NCBI GenBank assembly: GCA_948567375.1
Contig: OX419761.1
Coordinates: 47,990,501 to 48,054,500 of the forward strand
Direction: 5' to 3'
DNA: 64,000 bases
From: Lunularia cruciata
Taxonomy: Eukaryota; Streptophyta; Marchantiopsida; Lunulariales; Lunulariaceae
The number at the start of each line of letters is the position of its first letter. The stretch's first letter is position 1. A program made the translations under genes and the position numbers. Positions 1-12,240 of the stretch are shown one piece after another. Below the pieces are notes generated by a model that made no database searches, had not been told where the DNA came from, and saw only the letters and a list, made by a program, of their open reading frames with translations.

Positions 1-942
1 GAGATAAGAGAGGAAAATTTTGAATAGGAAGCACAGTTTGAAGGAGGACAAACTCAAAGGAGAGACTTAAAAGAGAGAGTGGAGAGAGGAAAAACCAAGA
101 CAATTCAAAGGGAAGGAAGAATTGTTGGATGTTTAATTCATTGAAGAGAGGTTACTTTCCATTTTGAATCTTGAGTTCAAAGAGTGTGGAGAAAGGGAGA
201 ATAACCATGGCAAAATTTTGGGGGTATGAGAAGATTGTGGATGGAGAGGTCATGATCAATACTTAGAAAGGAGATTGGATGATTGATTTTCATACTATTG
301 CCCATCCAATGACCTTCATCAAATGGCCATGGATGTATAAGAACCAAGTTCAAACCTTAGTTGCTAGAACCAAGGAGGTGGATTTGGATGTGTTGGGCTT
401 GAAAATTACTCTTGGTCCATAGTACCCTTGTCTAGAGGTAAGACACCCTCATCCTACATCCAATTATAGTTTCTTGTTGTTCTTGTGATGATTCTACATT
501 TGTTTCTACTTCAATTTAGTGTTTTTGAAACCCAATTGTCAACGTTGACCATCTTGTTTACCATTTCAGAGTAGAGTTCATGGATATAGTGATGAATTCA
601 CCAAACTTGGTGATTCTTCTTGTAGTGATTTATGATAGAGAGTGGGATTTGACAGTCTACATTTTGTTGTGATGGATTTGAATGTGCCAAATCATTTCCC
701 TTTCAACACTCAAGTAGAAATTTGTAATGTAGTTAGACCAAAAGTGATGTTTAGGGATTTTGTAATCATGAATTTTGGTGAGGATTATTATCAATGAGTG
801 ATAGCCTCTAAAGTTCTAATGGTAGGCCTAATAGTTTGTGTATTCTCCCGAGTGATCATATTAACTCTCCATTGAATTACAAAGTAGGGATTGAGTGTTT
901 GCAAGAACCATGGATCCGTAGTTGTAGGAGTTGATGTAAGGA

Positions 943-2002
943 ATGCAAGGGCTGTTCAACAAGTTTCAAGAGATCAAGATGTCCATAGAGGTATTAAAAA
1001 GTCAAGTACAAACCTTCAAGAATGACCAAGCAATGCAAGAGGGAGAAATGTCACAAAACTTGATACCTACATTGAAGTTCTTGGAGAGGCACCCATGCCA
1101 ATGGCACAAACCCGGTCAACAATGAAGCCACATTGTTACTATAGATGAAGAAGACTTGCAACATTGAGGCCTATAAAGGGCTGGGTTCTATGGGAGTACT
1201 AGAGAATTGGATTTTGAGGATGAATCAATACTTCAGATTGTTCTCAATAGAGATCATTGAGCAATCCGCATGCATGTTTGCATGTGGGTACTAGATTGAT
1301 AAAGCCCTCACATGGTACAATGCTTGGGAATGATCAAGGTTGGAAGAAGGAAGAGAGGTCATATGGACAACAATGTAAGAAGGACTGCTGAAGAATTTCC
1401 AATCTATGGATTCTGGGCAAATAGCTCAAACCCGACTATGGAGATTGATGCAAAAGAATAGCATACAAGAGTAAATGGAAACCTTTCTTGATCTACAAGT
1501 CACAATAACTGACATGAGCCCAACAAAGGAACTAGATAATTTCAAACAAGGGTTGAAGGAGTACATTTGCCAAGAAGTCATGATACAACATCCTTGTACT
1601 ATATTTGAGGCCATTGCTTGCACTCAAAGAATAGTTAGGGCACTTGGAGGAGGTGAGGAAGAAGTTCCATCTCAAAATTATTGGGCTGAAATGCCACATG
1701 TGGGTGGACCAATTCTTATAGAATTGTGCAACCTTTGGTTTTGCAAACGAGGAGCACAACCAAAACAAGAAGAACAAGGACAAGTGGAAGAATGGAAAGA
1801 GGGAGTTGCACGAGGAGAAGGACCTCAAGGAGAACAACATCATTGTTACAATTTTGGCCATATTGGGCATATATCCATCAATTGTCATCCCCATCTTCTT
1901 AGAGGCCCTATGCTTCCATACAGACAATCTTTGAACAACATGGAGAGACAAACTGAAGAGGAGGATGCAAAAATCACCTCAAAAAATGAAGATTGCCAAT
2001 AA
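943..2002 (+). pseudogene. E1 gag relic with mutated zinc knuckle
   Basis: Remains of the capsid/nucleocapsid reading frame. The longest open stretch is 1475-2002 (175 codons). Near its end a CCHC zinc knuckle is recognisable around CYNFGHIGHISINC (about 1846-1890), where the second cysteine is replaced by Phe, so zinc binding should fail. Upstream are stops in a frame that is otherwise alignable to the E2 copy at 7440-8560. In the family this protein packages the element RNA. Here it is only a fossil. Confidence 0.75.
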
Positions 2003-2129
2003 ATGTACCTTGCAGCTTTACTAGCTTAATTGGGAAGTAGAAAAGCAAGGGGAGGAAGCAAACTAGTGCACAAAGATCCAAAAATGCAAACTCACAATTG
2101 ATTGTGATGAATGGAGTCCTAAAAGGCAA

Positions 2130-3980
2130 TTAGGTGAGAGTATTGATAGATCATGGAGCAATAGAGAATTTCTTGTCTCACTCTATTGCACTGATATTGG
2201 GGATGGATCTAGAGAAGGATGAGAGCAAAGAAGTAAAGTTACTTAATGGATAGACAAAGAGGATTGAGTTGTTACCTAGAAAACTAGCACTCTTTGTAGG
2301 AGAATATCAAGAAGTTGAGTGGCAAGTGATATATGGCAATTAGCTCGTTATGATGCAATCTTAGGCATGCCATGGATGGAACACTAAAATACCATGGTTG
2401 ATTGGAGAAAGAAGGTAGTGAGAACTCACCAGTGGAAGATCATTGGAGTTAAAGATAAATCATGTAGGTAAGAAATACCTCTCTATATCATAGGGAAAAT
2501 AGTGATTTGTAATACAAATATATGTTTCATGGGTCTAATAAGAGAAGTTGAGAGTGCATAACTTAGTAGACAAGTTCCTATAAAATTGAAAGATGTGGTT
2601 AATGAGTTCCAAGATGTCTTCCTAGATGACTTGCCATCAAGACTACCACCAAAAAAGAGAGTAGACCATAAAATCAAGATAAATCCAAGGAAGACACCTC
2701 ATTGTAAGGTCCCATACCGTTTATCACCTCATGAGTTGGAAGCGTGTAAGGCTCAAATTGAAGATTTGCTACAAAAAGGATTTATCCAACCTAACATATC
2801 ACCATATGGGGTTCTTGTCTTGTTTGTAAAGAAAAAGGATGGTACAATGTGCATGTGCATTGACTATTGGGGCCTAAATCAATAGATGGTGAAGAACAAA
2901 TACCCCTTACCTCGCATAGATGACTTTTTTGATCAACTCAATAGGAAAAAACACTTCACCAAGCTTGATTTGCAAGCGGGTACAACCAAATTTGAATTGC
3001 GGAGGAAGACATTCATAAAACTACCTTTTGAACAAGGTATAGTCACTTTGAGTACTTGGTGATGCCGTTTGGCCTCACCAACACACTAGTCACTTTCATG
3101 AGTTTGATGAATGACATATTTTCTCCATACTTAGATAAATTTGTTATCATTTTCCTAGATGATGTTCTTGTTTATAGTAGGACAATGATGGAACACAAGC
3201 AACATTTGTGAGAAGTCCTCCAAATTCTACAATATAATCAATTGTATGCCAAAATCTCAAAGTTTGGCAAGTCTGAAGTAGACTATTTGGGGCATAGAGT
3301 AATTGAAGCATGTATCTAAGTGTTGACAAATTGAATAGAGGTCAATCAAAAGTAGTGCATTCCAAAGGATAAGACGCAGCTCAAGAGCTTCTTGAGATTG
3401 ACAAGGTTCTATCATTGATTTGTCAAGGACTTCTCCAAGGTGGCACAACCTCTAATGGCATTGCTTGGTAAGGGGAAAAAAGTAGATGTGGGAAACCACA
3501 CAAGAATTGGCCTTTCAGGAATTGAAAGACACATTACTACATGCACCGATCTTGAAATAGTATGACCTAAAACGCCCAATCAAGTTGGCTATGGACGCAT
3601 TAGGCGTAACAATAGGAGCAATCTTACAACAAGAGTGGCATAACAAATGGCACCTAGTTGCATATTTCTCTTGGACATTGTTACTAATAGAATGCAACTA
3701 TCACACCACCAAATAAGAAGAGTTGGCCATTGTCCTTGCAACCAAGCATTAGAAGCACTATCTTGGCAAGAAGGCATTTGTAGTGGAGATAAATCACAAA
3801 CCTCTAGTCTACCTCAAGACATAGAAAGATCTCTCCCAATGACAAATTTGGTGGGCAGAGTGGAGACAATGGTTCAACATGACAATCATGTATGTGGAAG
3901 GCAAGAAGCAACTCGTAGATACATTCATCCAAATGCCTTTGGCAAAAAATCTGGTAGTAGAGGTAAAGATGAACCTTGAA
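2130..3980 (+). pseudogene. E1 protease-reverse transcriptase-RNase H relic
   Basis: A protease trace lies near 2135-2180 (VLIDHGA, the family DTGA-like site). The reverse transcriptase follows. The open stretch 2586-2885 holds the N-terminal fingers (DVVNEFQDVF..., VPYRLSPHELE, FVKKKDGTMCMCIDYWGLNQ) and is stopped by a TAG exactly where other copies read CAA. After a frameshift come MPFGLTN and the catalytic FLDD segment (about 3150-3165). RNase H motifs (LAMDALGVTIGAILQQE, then YHTTK) occupy about 3580-3720. Several stops differ from the intact codon of sister copies by one transition. Confidence 0.85.
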
Positions 3981-4129
3981 TTCTGGCCAAAGATGCTTGT
4001 TGCTACAAAAACTAACCCATAGATTGTAGGAGCTTGATCATCCAAAGGTGTCACCAGTACCTGAGGACTCATGTTTTGGGATGGCAGGTTATGAATCCCT
4101 GAGGACAAGGACCTAAGGACCCCTATCTT

Positions 4130-5430
4130 AGCAGAATATCATGATTCTATCATTTTCGGTCATGTTGGAGTAGACAAAACCTTAGATGCAGCCAAATGCA
4201 ATTATTATTGGTCCAAGATGAGCACCAATGTGATGGAGTATGTTCAAAGCTGCCTCCTCTGCCAACAAAATAAAGCGTCTAATCAAGCTCCCACATGACT
4301 CCTTCAACCTCTTCCTACTCCAACATACCATTGGGAACAGGTAAGCATGGATCTCGTTTATGAATTGCCCAAGACCACCGCAGGTTTCGACTCCATTGTC
4401 ATCTTTGTTGATTGACTTAGCAAAATGACCCATGTGCGTCCTACCACCAAGGATGTGACAAATTCCCAATTAGCTCAATTGTATTTAGATATTGTGTTTT
4501 CTCACCATGGCATGTCTCGGGTGCTCATCACTAACAGAGGCACTCAATTCACCAATTTGTTTTGGAGAACACTCTTTGGTCTCCTCAAAACCAAATTAGC
4601 CATGTCCATGGCCTACCATCCACATACCAATGGTCAGATAAAGCAGGCTAATTGTAATATTGAGGACATGCTCAAGGGCTTCACTTTAGAAGAGCAAGAA
4701 AGGTGGGACACCTTACTTCCACTAGTGGAGTTTGCGTACAACAATTCAATGAATGCATCTACACAAGTCACACCATTCTTTCTAATGTAGAGAACATCAT
4801 TTCACACTGTCAAGCTTGATGAAGATCCATCCAATGGAAAACAAGCTAGAGGATGTCAACACTTTTGTTTCCAAAATCCAACAAGGAGTGGAGAGCGCTA
4901 AAAGAAAGTTCCAGATTGCTCAAAATTGATAGAAACAATATGCTAATGCACACCGCCAACACGTTGAGTTTGATGTGGGAGATCAAGTCTAGTTATCAAC
5001 AACCAACCTCACATTAGTTGGTCCTTGCAAGCTCAAACCATGTTTTATTAGACCTTTTTCCATACTTTGTCAAATTAGCATAGTAGCCTACCACCTCAAA
5101 CTACAAGCTCACATGAAGATTCATCAAATATTCCATGTCTCCTTATTATGCATATATGCACCCTGACTAGAAAAGTTTTCTTTCTCATAGGAAATTTGAC
5201 CTTGTCCATCAGTCATTGATGACACAAAGGAATATGAAGTTGAATGCATTCTCTAGAAGCACATCTGGGGTACTCACAGTCTACATGTGGCATACCTAGT
5301 ATGTTGGAAAGGATACCCATTTTATGAAGCAACATGGGAGCCAATAGTCAACTTGACACACACACACTAATGTTAGTGAAATCTTTTGAGCAACAGCTTT
5401 GTGACAAGGATGTTGCGTCTTAGAAGGATG
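4130..5430 (+). pseudogene. E1 integrase and chromodomain relic
   Basis: The integrase catalytic core is best preserved at 4425-4790 (121 codons): MTHVRPTTKDVTNSQLAQ, then HHGMSRVLITNRGTQFTN and MAYHPHTNGQIKQAN, all standard gypsy integrase landmarks. In these the family Asp of SDRGTQFTS reads Asn-Arg and the E of QTER is lost. The zinc-binding part and the C-terminal GPR-like part are fragmented. The chromodomain trace precedes a short purine run and the 3' LTR. Confidence 0.85.
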
Positions 5431-5436
5431 GAGGTT

Positions 5437-6167
5437 CATAATACCAATAGCTAGACATATGATCTAGAGATGAAATTTGCTTTGGTAATATATAGGAGGA
5501 TGTTATACATGATAAAATAAGTAGATCAGATAGAGGTATCACCAAAAGAGTACTTTTACTAAAAGGCCATAAATTGAGATATGCTTGGAAACTTTAGAAT
5601 CAATAGCTAGGCATATGATCTAAAGGTGAAACTTGGGGTGGTGCCATCTGGAAGGATGTTTCACATGATGGAGAAAATAGATCAAATAGAGGTATCACCA
5701 AAAGAGCATTTCTACTAATAGGGTAGAAGCCAAAATAGGCTTGAAAACTTTAAGCAATTTTGGACGCCTAAACAAATGAATTAGGCCTCAAAAATGTGCA
5801 CATTCCCACCTCCCATCCAAACAAAGGAAAGGCTGGCCTTCCCTCTCATTAGGTTTGTCTCATCAAGAGCTTTCCAATGGTACCTCACCCACGTGATTAT
5901 GAGATTCTTATAGGAAGATTTCTAAAAGATTCCTTTTGATCAAAGCCTATTTGACCAACCAAATGCGACCAAGATCAACATATCACCATCCAAACAAGTA
6001 ATCTAAGGGTGGAGCTTGTTGACAGGTCACCTATCCATGTACCTAATCTTATGGTGGAGCTTCCTTGGAGGAGATCCTCTTTGGCTAAATAATAAAGAGA
6101 AGGTGCTCCTCTGGGGCATCATATTTTGAGTGTGGAATTTGTGTTTCTCTATCCATAGAATATTACA
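5437..6167 (+). repeat. 3' LTR of E1 (LTR-B type, with 156-bp internal duplication)
   Basis: Begins CATAATACC (decayed TGTAATACC) and ends TATTACA. The U3 part contains two copies of a segment starting at CAATAGCTAG (5445 and 5601), a period of 156 bp. The same duplication occurs in the solo LTR at 25014-25753. The last 45 bp before E2 (6168-6212) are host or older flank with nothing recognisable. Confidence 0.85.
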
Positions 6168-6212
6168 CTTGATAGGTTGTTTTTTCATTTGTTATACAAA
6201 GAGCTCCAAACT

Positions 6213-6796
6213 TGTAATACCATTAGCTAGACGTATTATCTAGAGGTGGAAATTGGCTTGGTAATATCAAGAGGGATGTTATATATGATGATCTAAATAG
6301 ATCTGATAGATTTGTCACCAAAAGAGTACTTCTACTAATAGGGTAGATGCCAAAAATACCTTGGAAACTTCATAGCCAATTTTGGAGGCTTTAATGGATG
6401 AATTATGCCTTGAAAAATGAAAAATTAGTATCTTTGGATAAATGAGTATTTCCTTCTCCCCTTCTACTTGTCTCATCAAGAGCCTTCCAATGGTACCTCA
6501 CCCATGTTATTCTGAGCTTCATACAACAAGATTCCCCAAAGATTCTATCAAATCAAACTTGTTTGACCAACCAAATAGGACAAAGATCAACTATCACCAT
6601 GCAACTAATCTAAGTGTGGAGCTTGCTAACATATCACCAATCTATGTATATGATCCAAGAGTGTAGCTCCTTTTGAATTGATCCTCTTTGTTATATTATA
6701 AAGACAAGATGCTCCTTTGGGACATTAGAGTATTGAGAGATGAAGCCTTGTATTTCTCTTGGGGGTTCTAATATCCTAACATTACAGAACATTACA
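6213..6796 (+). repeat. 5' LTR of E2 (LTR-A type)
   Basis: 584 bp, TG...CA ends, directly followed by a primer-binding site. It holds the family landmarks: the TCACCAAAAGAGTACTTCTA stretch, the GACCAACCAAAT stretch and a TATATTATAAAG-like TATA region near the 3' end. It lacks the 156-bp duplication seen in LTR-B. The 3' partner (31823-32253) is about 150 bp shorter through an internal deletion. Confidence 0.9.
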
Positions 6797-6797
6797 A

Positions 6798-6810
6798 TGG
6801 TATCGAAGCA
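6798..6810 (+). other. Primer-binding site of E2 (initiator-Met tRNA type)
   Basis: Reads TGGTATCGAAGCA one base after the LTR. The usual plant site complementary to initiator tRNA-Met is TGGTATCAGAGC, so this copy is slightly decayed. It fixes the end of the 5' LTR and the direction of the element. Confidence 0.8.
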
Positions 6811-9800
6811 GATATATTAATCCAAGAGAATGGATCACCCTTCTTGGAGGAACATGGATTATTGAGATTGAAAAATTTTAAGAGGAGAAAACATAGTGCA
6901 CTTGATAGATTGTGGGTGTTTTAGAGATTAGATAGGATGTATACTCTTGGAGGATAATTTCCTTCTTCTAACTTTCTATTCTTGGATCCATTCCACATCA
7001 AGATTATATACATCTAGTATGAGCAAGTGAGTGTATATCTTGTTTACCATTTTGGTATAGAGTTCATAGACATAGCAATGAATTTTCCAAACTCAATGAT
7101 TCTACCTATGGTGATATAAAATAGAGAGTGGAATTTGAAAGTCCACATTTTTATGATGCAATGGATCTCAATATACTAAATCCTATCTCTTTCAACATTC
7201 AAGTAGAAATCCATTATGTTGTTAGACCAAAATTGATATTTAGGGATTTCATAATCCACAATTTTGGTGAGGAATATTATCAACAAATGATAGCCTTTGA
7301 GGTCCCAATGATAGTCCCAATTGTTCATGCACTCTCTTGAGTGATCATATTAACCCTCTATTGAAGTGGAAAGTAGCAATTGGGCATTTACCATGAGTAT
7401 GAATCATGGATCCATAGTTGCAGGATTTGATGCAAGAATTGCAAAGGATGTTGAATAAGTTTTGGGAAATCAAGATGACATTGGAGACATTGCATAGTCA
7501 AGTACATACTTTTAGGAACTATCATTTAATGCAAGAATAGGAATCATCCCAAAACCCAATAATAGTGGCCAAAGTACCGAAAAAGTCACTCATGTTGATG
7601 AGACCAACCCTGATAAAAAATGAATCATGTTGTTTTTACAAATGAAAAAGACATGCAATGTCAAGCCTTACAAGGGACAATGTTCCATGAGAGTAGTGGA
7701 AGATTGGATTTCAAGAATGAATAGACACTTTTGATTATTGACAATTGAGATCACCAATCATTTCACAAATGTGTTTGCATGTGAGTGCTTGATTCACAAA
7801 GCCCTCATATGGTATGATTTCTGGGAATAATCAATGTTGGTAGAAGGAAGAGAGATCACTTGGATGGCAATGTAAGAAGGGATGCTAAAGAATTTCCAAT
7901 TGGTGAATTTTGAGTAGATAGCTCAAACTTGACTATAGGGGTTGAAGCATAAGAACAAGATCCAAGAGTATGTGGAGGCATTTCTCAATCTATAAGTTGC
8001 AATAACCAATAAGTATCCAACAAAAACTCTTGAAATTTTCAAATGAGGGTTAAAAGAGCAAATTCACTAAGAGATAATGGTACAAAATCCTTGCACTACT
8101 TTTGAAGCCATTATGTGTGCTCAGAGAGTAGCAAGAGCCTGGCTTCCATGCTTCTTTTAACAAAGGCTTTACCAAAGACATTCCTTCAAATACAAGTCTA
8201 GGAGTATCATTGTAGCCACTTAGAGGAGGTGAAGGATTATCCTAACTCAACACTATTAGGATGAAACACTGCACTTTGGTGGACTAGTTCTTATAGAATT
8301 AAGCAACATTCATTTTTGAGACCAAGGAGCAATATTGCTCCAAGGAGAATAGGGATGGAGCAAAGAAAGGAGAGATGGAGTCCTACAAAGGGAAGGGGCT
8401 CAAGAAAAAAAATGACATTGTTAAAATTGCGGTTGAGTTAGGCACATAGCCATCAATTTTCATGCTCTCCTCCCTAGAGGCCCTTGACCTCCATATAGGT
8501 GACCTATTAACGACTTGGAGAGAAAAATTGAAGAGTAGGATGTTGAAAATCATATCAAAAAACAAAGATCACAAGTTAATGTAGTAACCTTGTTTGCTCA
8601 ATGGAGAAGAATAGAAGTGAGGGGAGGAAGAAGACAAGTGCGCAAAGGTTGAAGAAAACAAACATATAACTTATTGTTAATATAACAAAAAATATTAAAA
8701 AAATGTTGTAAATGCAATCTTAGAAGGCAATCAAGTGAAAGTTTTGATAGACCCTAGGGTCTACTTCTTGTCTCTCTCTTGGAAAAACATTAGGGATAAA
8801 ACTAGAGAAGGATACAACTAAAGAAGTAGAGTTACCTAATGTTTGAGATAGAGAGGATTGAGTTGTTACCTAGAAAAGGAAAAAACAACCACGTGGAAAA
8901 AATGAAGGATGGGAAGATCCCATCAAGCCATACAAGGGGGAGATAAAATAGGTAAAAAAAAGCTAAGCCATAATAGAATCAATATAAGAAATCTACTCTA
9001 ATGCACCTAGAAAGGTAGCACTCTCAATAAGAGAATATTAGGACAAAATTGAGTGGCAAGTGATACGGTTAGCTTGTTATGATGTGATCTTAGGTATATC
9101 ATGGATGGAGCATTACAACCTCATGGTTGATTGGAAAAAGAAAATAGTGAGAACCAGCTAATGGAAGATCATTAGGATAGTGAAAGATCACAAAGGCAAG
9201 AATTGGCTCTCTATGTCATAAGGAGAATAATTAATGGTAAGATAGATAGATATTTCATGGGGCTTATAAGAAAATTCCACGATGCACAATTTGATGGACA
9301 AATTCTTGAGAATTTGAAAGATGTGGTCAATAAGTTTCAAGATGTCTTCTTGGATAATTTACTATCAAGATTCTACCAAAAAGCAGAGTAGATGATAAAA
9401 TTGAGATACCCCTTAGGAAGAGACTCCTTGTAAGGCCCCATATCAACTATCACCTCATGAGTTGGAGGAATGCAAGGTTCAAATTGAGAATATGCAACAG
9501 AAAGGGTTTTCCAACCCAATGTATCACCATATGGAGCTCTTGTCTTGTTTGTAAAAAAGAAGCATAGTACAATGCACATATGCATTAACTATTGGGCCTA
9601 AATCAACAAATGGTGAAGAAAAAATACTATTACCTTGCATGGATGACTTATTTAATCAACTTAATAGGGAAAAACACTTGTTTGTCCTCATTCTCCTTAA
9701 ATTAAATCAAGATCACAGGGAGTACAAAAAATTGCCTTTTGACATAGATCACTTTGAGTACTTAGTGATGCCATTTGGCCTCACCAAGGCACCAACCACT

Positions 9801-11062
9801 TTCATGAGTTTGATAAATGATATGTTTTTTCCACACTTGGATAAATTTGTTATCATTTTCCTTGATGACATCTTAGTATACAATAAGACAATAAAAGAGC
9901 ACAAGCAACATTTGAGAAAAGTCCTTCAAATTTTTTGATAGAACCAATTGTATGCCAAAGTCTCAAATTGCAAGTTTGGCAAGTCTAAAGTAGCTTACAT
10001 GGAGCATAGAGTAAGTGTAGAAGGTATCAAAGTGTAAATAAATCATTTAGGAATAAAATATAGCTAATTAATAAGGATCATTTAGAAATGGGTTCCTTTT
10101 GAAGATCAAACAAAACTCAAGAGTTTCTTGGGATTAAAGATGTTCTATCATTGACTTGTCAAGGACTTCTCCAAGGTTACACAACCTCTAACAACACTAC
10201 TTTGAAAGGGAAAGAAGTGCATATGGGAAACTACATAGGAATTATCCTTTCAAGAATTAAAAAATACATTACTACATACCCCAATCTTGAAATGGTATGT
10301 ACCCAAAATGTCCAATCAACATTAGGCATTAGGCATATAGATGCATTAGGGCTTGTGATAAGAAGAGTCATACAATAAGAATGAAATAATGGATGGCATC
10401 CAATTGCATATTTCTCTCAAAAACTATTATTGGCAAACTGCAACTATCACACCACCAAACAAGAAGAGTTGGCTATTGTCCTTGCAACCAAGCATTAGAA
10501 GCACTATCTTGGCAAGAAGGCATTTGTAGTGGAAATAGACCATAAAAATTTAGTCTACCTTGGAACAAAAAAGGATAATCCTATAGATAGAATTGTTGGG
10601 TATGGTAGAGACAATGGTTCAAAATGATGATCACATATGTGGAAGGCAAGAAGCAACTTGAAAATGCATTCACTTGAATGCTTATGGTAAACAACTTGGT
10701 GGTAGAGGTCAAAATGAACCTAGAATTTTGGCCAAGGATTCTTATTGCTATGAAGACTAACCCATAGATTGTAGGAGCTTCATTATCTAAAGGTGTAACC
10801 AATACCCAAGGCTTCATCTTTTGTGATGGTAAGATATGGATCCCAAATGCACTAGACCTAAAAATTGCCATCTTAGTAGAATGTCATGATTTTGCCATTG
10901 TAGGCCATGTTGGAGTAGACAAGACCTTAGATGCAATTAAATGCTATTATTATTGGTCCAAGATGAGCAATAATGTGATGGAGTATGTTTGAAGTTGCCT
11001 AATCTATCAATTAAATAAAACCTCTAATCAGGCTCTTGCATGACTCCTTCAACCCCTCCCTA
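6811..11062 (+). pseudogene. E2 internal region, gag to start of integrase, decayed
   Basis: 5' untranslated part to about 7050, then gag relics (7128-7340 is an open piece, and the knuckle region at about 8410-8465 has lost its cysteines). A protease trace follows near 8730-8760, reverse transcriptase at about 9290-9960 ([29 protein letters not shown] near 9870), RNase H at about 10070-10520 and the zinc-binding start of integrase at about 10870-11040. Stops and small frameshifts occur throughout. The homologous E1 sequence runs on, whereas E2 stops at CTCTT, the target site of R. Confidence 0.85.
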
Positions 11063-11067
11063 CTCTT

Positions 11068-11667
11068 TGAAATGTTACAAGGATAGGAGAACCTCCGAGA
11101 GAAACATACAAGAAGAAACACAAAGCTTCAACACTCAATACTCTTATGCACTAAAGGAGCACATTGTCTTTATTATATAGCATAGAAGAACCCCTCAAAG
11201 GAATCTCAACCTTTAGATCAAATAAATGGATTGGTTACATGTCAACAAGCTCCACTATTAGATTAGTTGCATGAATGAGTGACATGTTGGTTTTGGTCCT
11301 ACTTAGTTGGTCAAACAAGTTTGACCAAAGGGAATCTTTATGAAATTCTCTCATAGGAAGCTTAGAATAACATGGGTGAGGTATTTATGGAAAGCTTTTG
11401 ATGAGACAAATAATGGAAGGAAGAAGGCAAGCCTCCTACCTTTAAAGGGAGAGAAATCCTTTTATTTTTGAGGCCTAATTCATCCATTTAGGCTTTCAAA
11501 ATTGGTTCTAAAGTTTTCAAGGTTTTTTGGCTCCTACTCTATTAGTGAAAGTACTCTTTTAGTGATATCTCTATCTAATCTACTTAGTCCATCATATATA
11601 ATATCCTTCTAGATGTTATCAAGCCAATTTTACCTTTAGATAATATGTCTAGCTAATGGTATTATTA
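11068..11667 (-). repeat. 3' LTR of R (LTR-A type)
   Basis: Reads TGAAATGTTACAAGG at the left edge, which is the reverse complement of the LTR 3' end, and GCTAATGGTATTA at the right edge. About 600 bp. It shares the LTR-A landmarks with the E2 LTRs in reverse complement. Confidence 0.85.
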
Positions 11668-12240
11668 ACCTATCCCCTTTTAAGATGCAATTTCCTTGTT
11701 GCAAAGTTGTTGCTCAAAAGATTGTACTAACACTGGTGCATGGGTCAAGTTGGCTGTGGCTCCCATGTTGTCTCATACAATGGGCACCCTTTCCATTGTA
11801 CAAGATATTCTACACGTGGATGGTGAGTGCTATGGATGCTATTCTGGAGACTTTATATTCCTTTGTTCCATCAATGAGTGTTGGACAAGGTCTAATTGAA
11901 TGTATGGAAGGAAAGCGGGGCAATTGGGGTGCATATCTATGAAGTAAAGAAATATGGAACATTGGATGGATCTTCATGTGTGGTGCTAGCTTGAGATGAT
12001 AGACCGGTATGCTAATTTGACAAGGATAGGAAAGTGCCCAATAAAATGAGGAATGAGCTTACAAGGGCTAACAAATGTGAGATTGGTTGTGGACAACCAG
12101 ACTTGATCCCCAATGCTGAACTCCATGTTCCTATGATGTGTATCTACATGTTGCTTTTGTCAATTTTGGGTAATATCCAACTTATGCTTGACATTCTCCA
12201 CACTCTGTTGGATTTTAGAAACAAAAGTGTTGACAATATT
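11668..12240 (-). pseudogene. R chromodomain and integrase C-terminal relic
   Basis: Read on the minus strand this aligns with E1 4870-5430: purine tract, chromodomain trace and the segment around the E1 sequence for VGPCKL. The match is continuous until about 12240, near the piece encoding an ESNKSVD-like stretch, and then stops abruptly. The plus-strand open frames here are chance frames on the wrong strand. Confidence 0.7.

Larger units (their letters stand above)
1..5436 (+). mobile_element. E1: decayed Ty3/gypsy chromovirus, internal region (5' LTR outside window)
   Basis: Internal part of a gypsy retrotransposon in the order gag, protease, reverse transcriptase, RNase H, integrase, chromodomain. 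Every domain is broken by stops and frameshifts. The 5' untranslated/gag portion (about 550-900) matches the same portion of E2 (about 7050-7350), so E1 and E2 are related copies. The chromodomain trace (about 5285-5345, residues like YLVCWKGYPFYEATWEP in two frames) identifies the chromovirus branch. The element runs straight into its 3' LTR at 5437. It must once have encoded proteins for copying through RNA and integrating, but no complete protein can be made from it now. Confidence 0.9.
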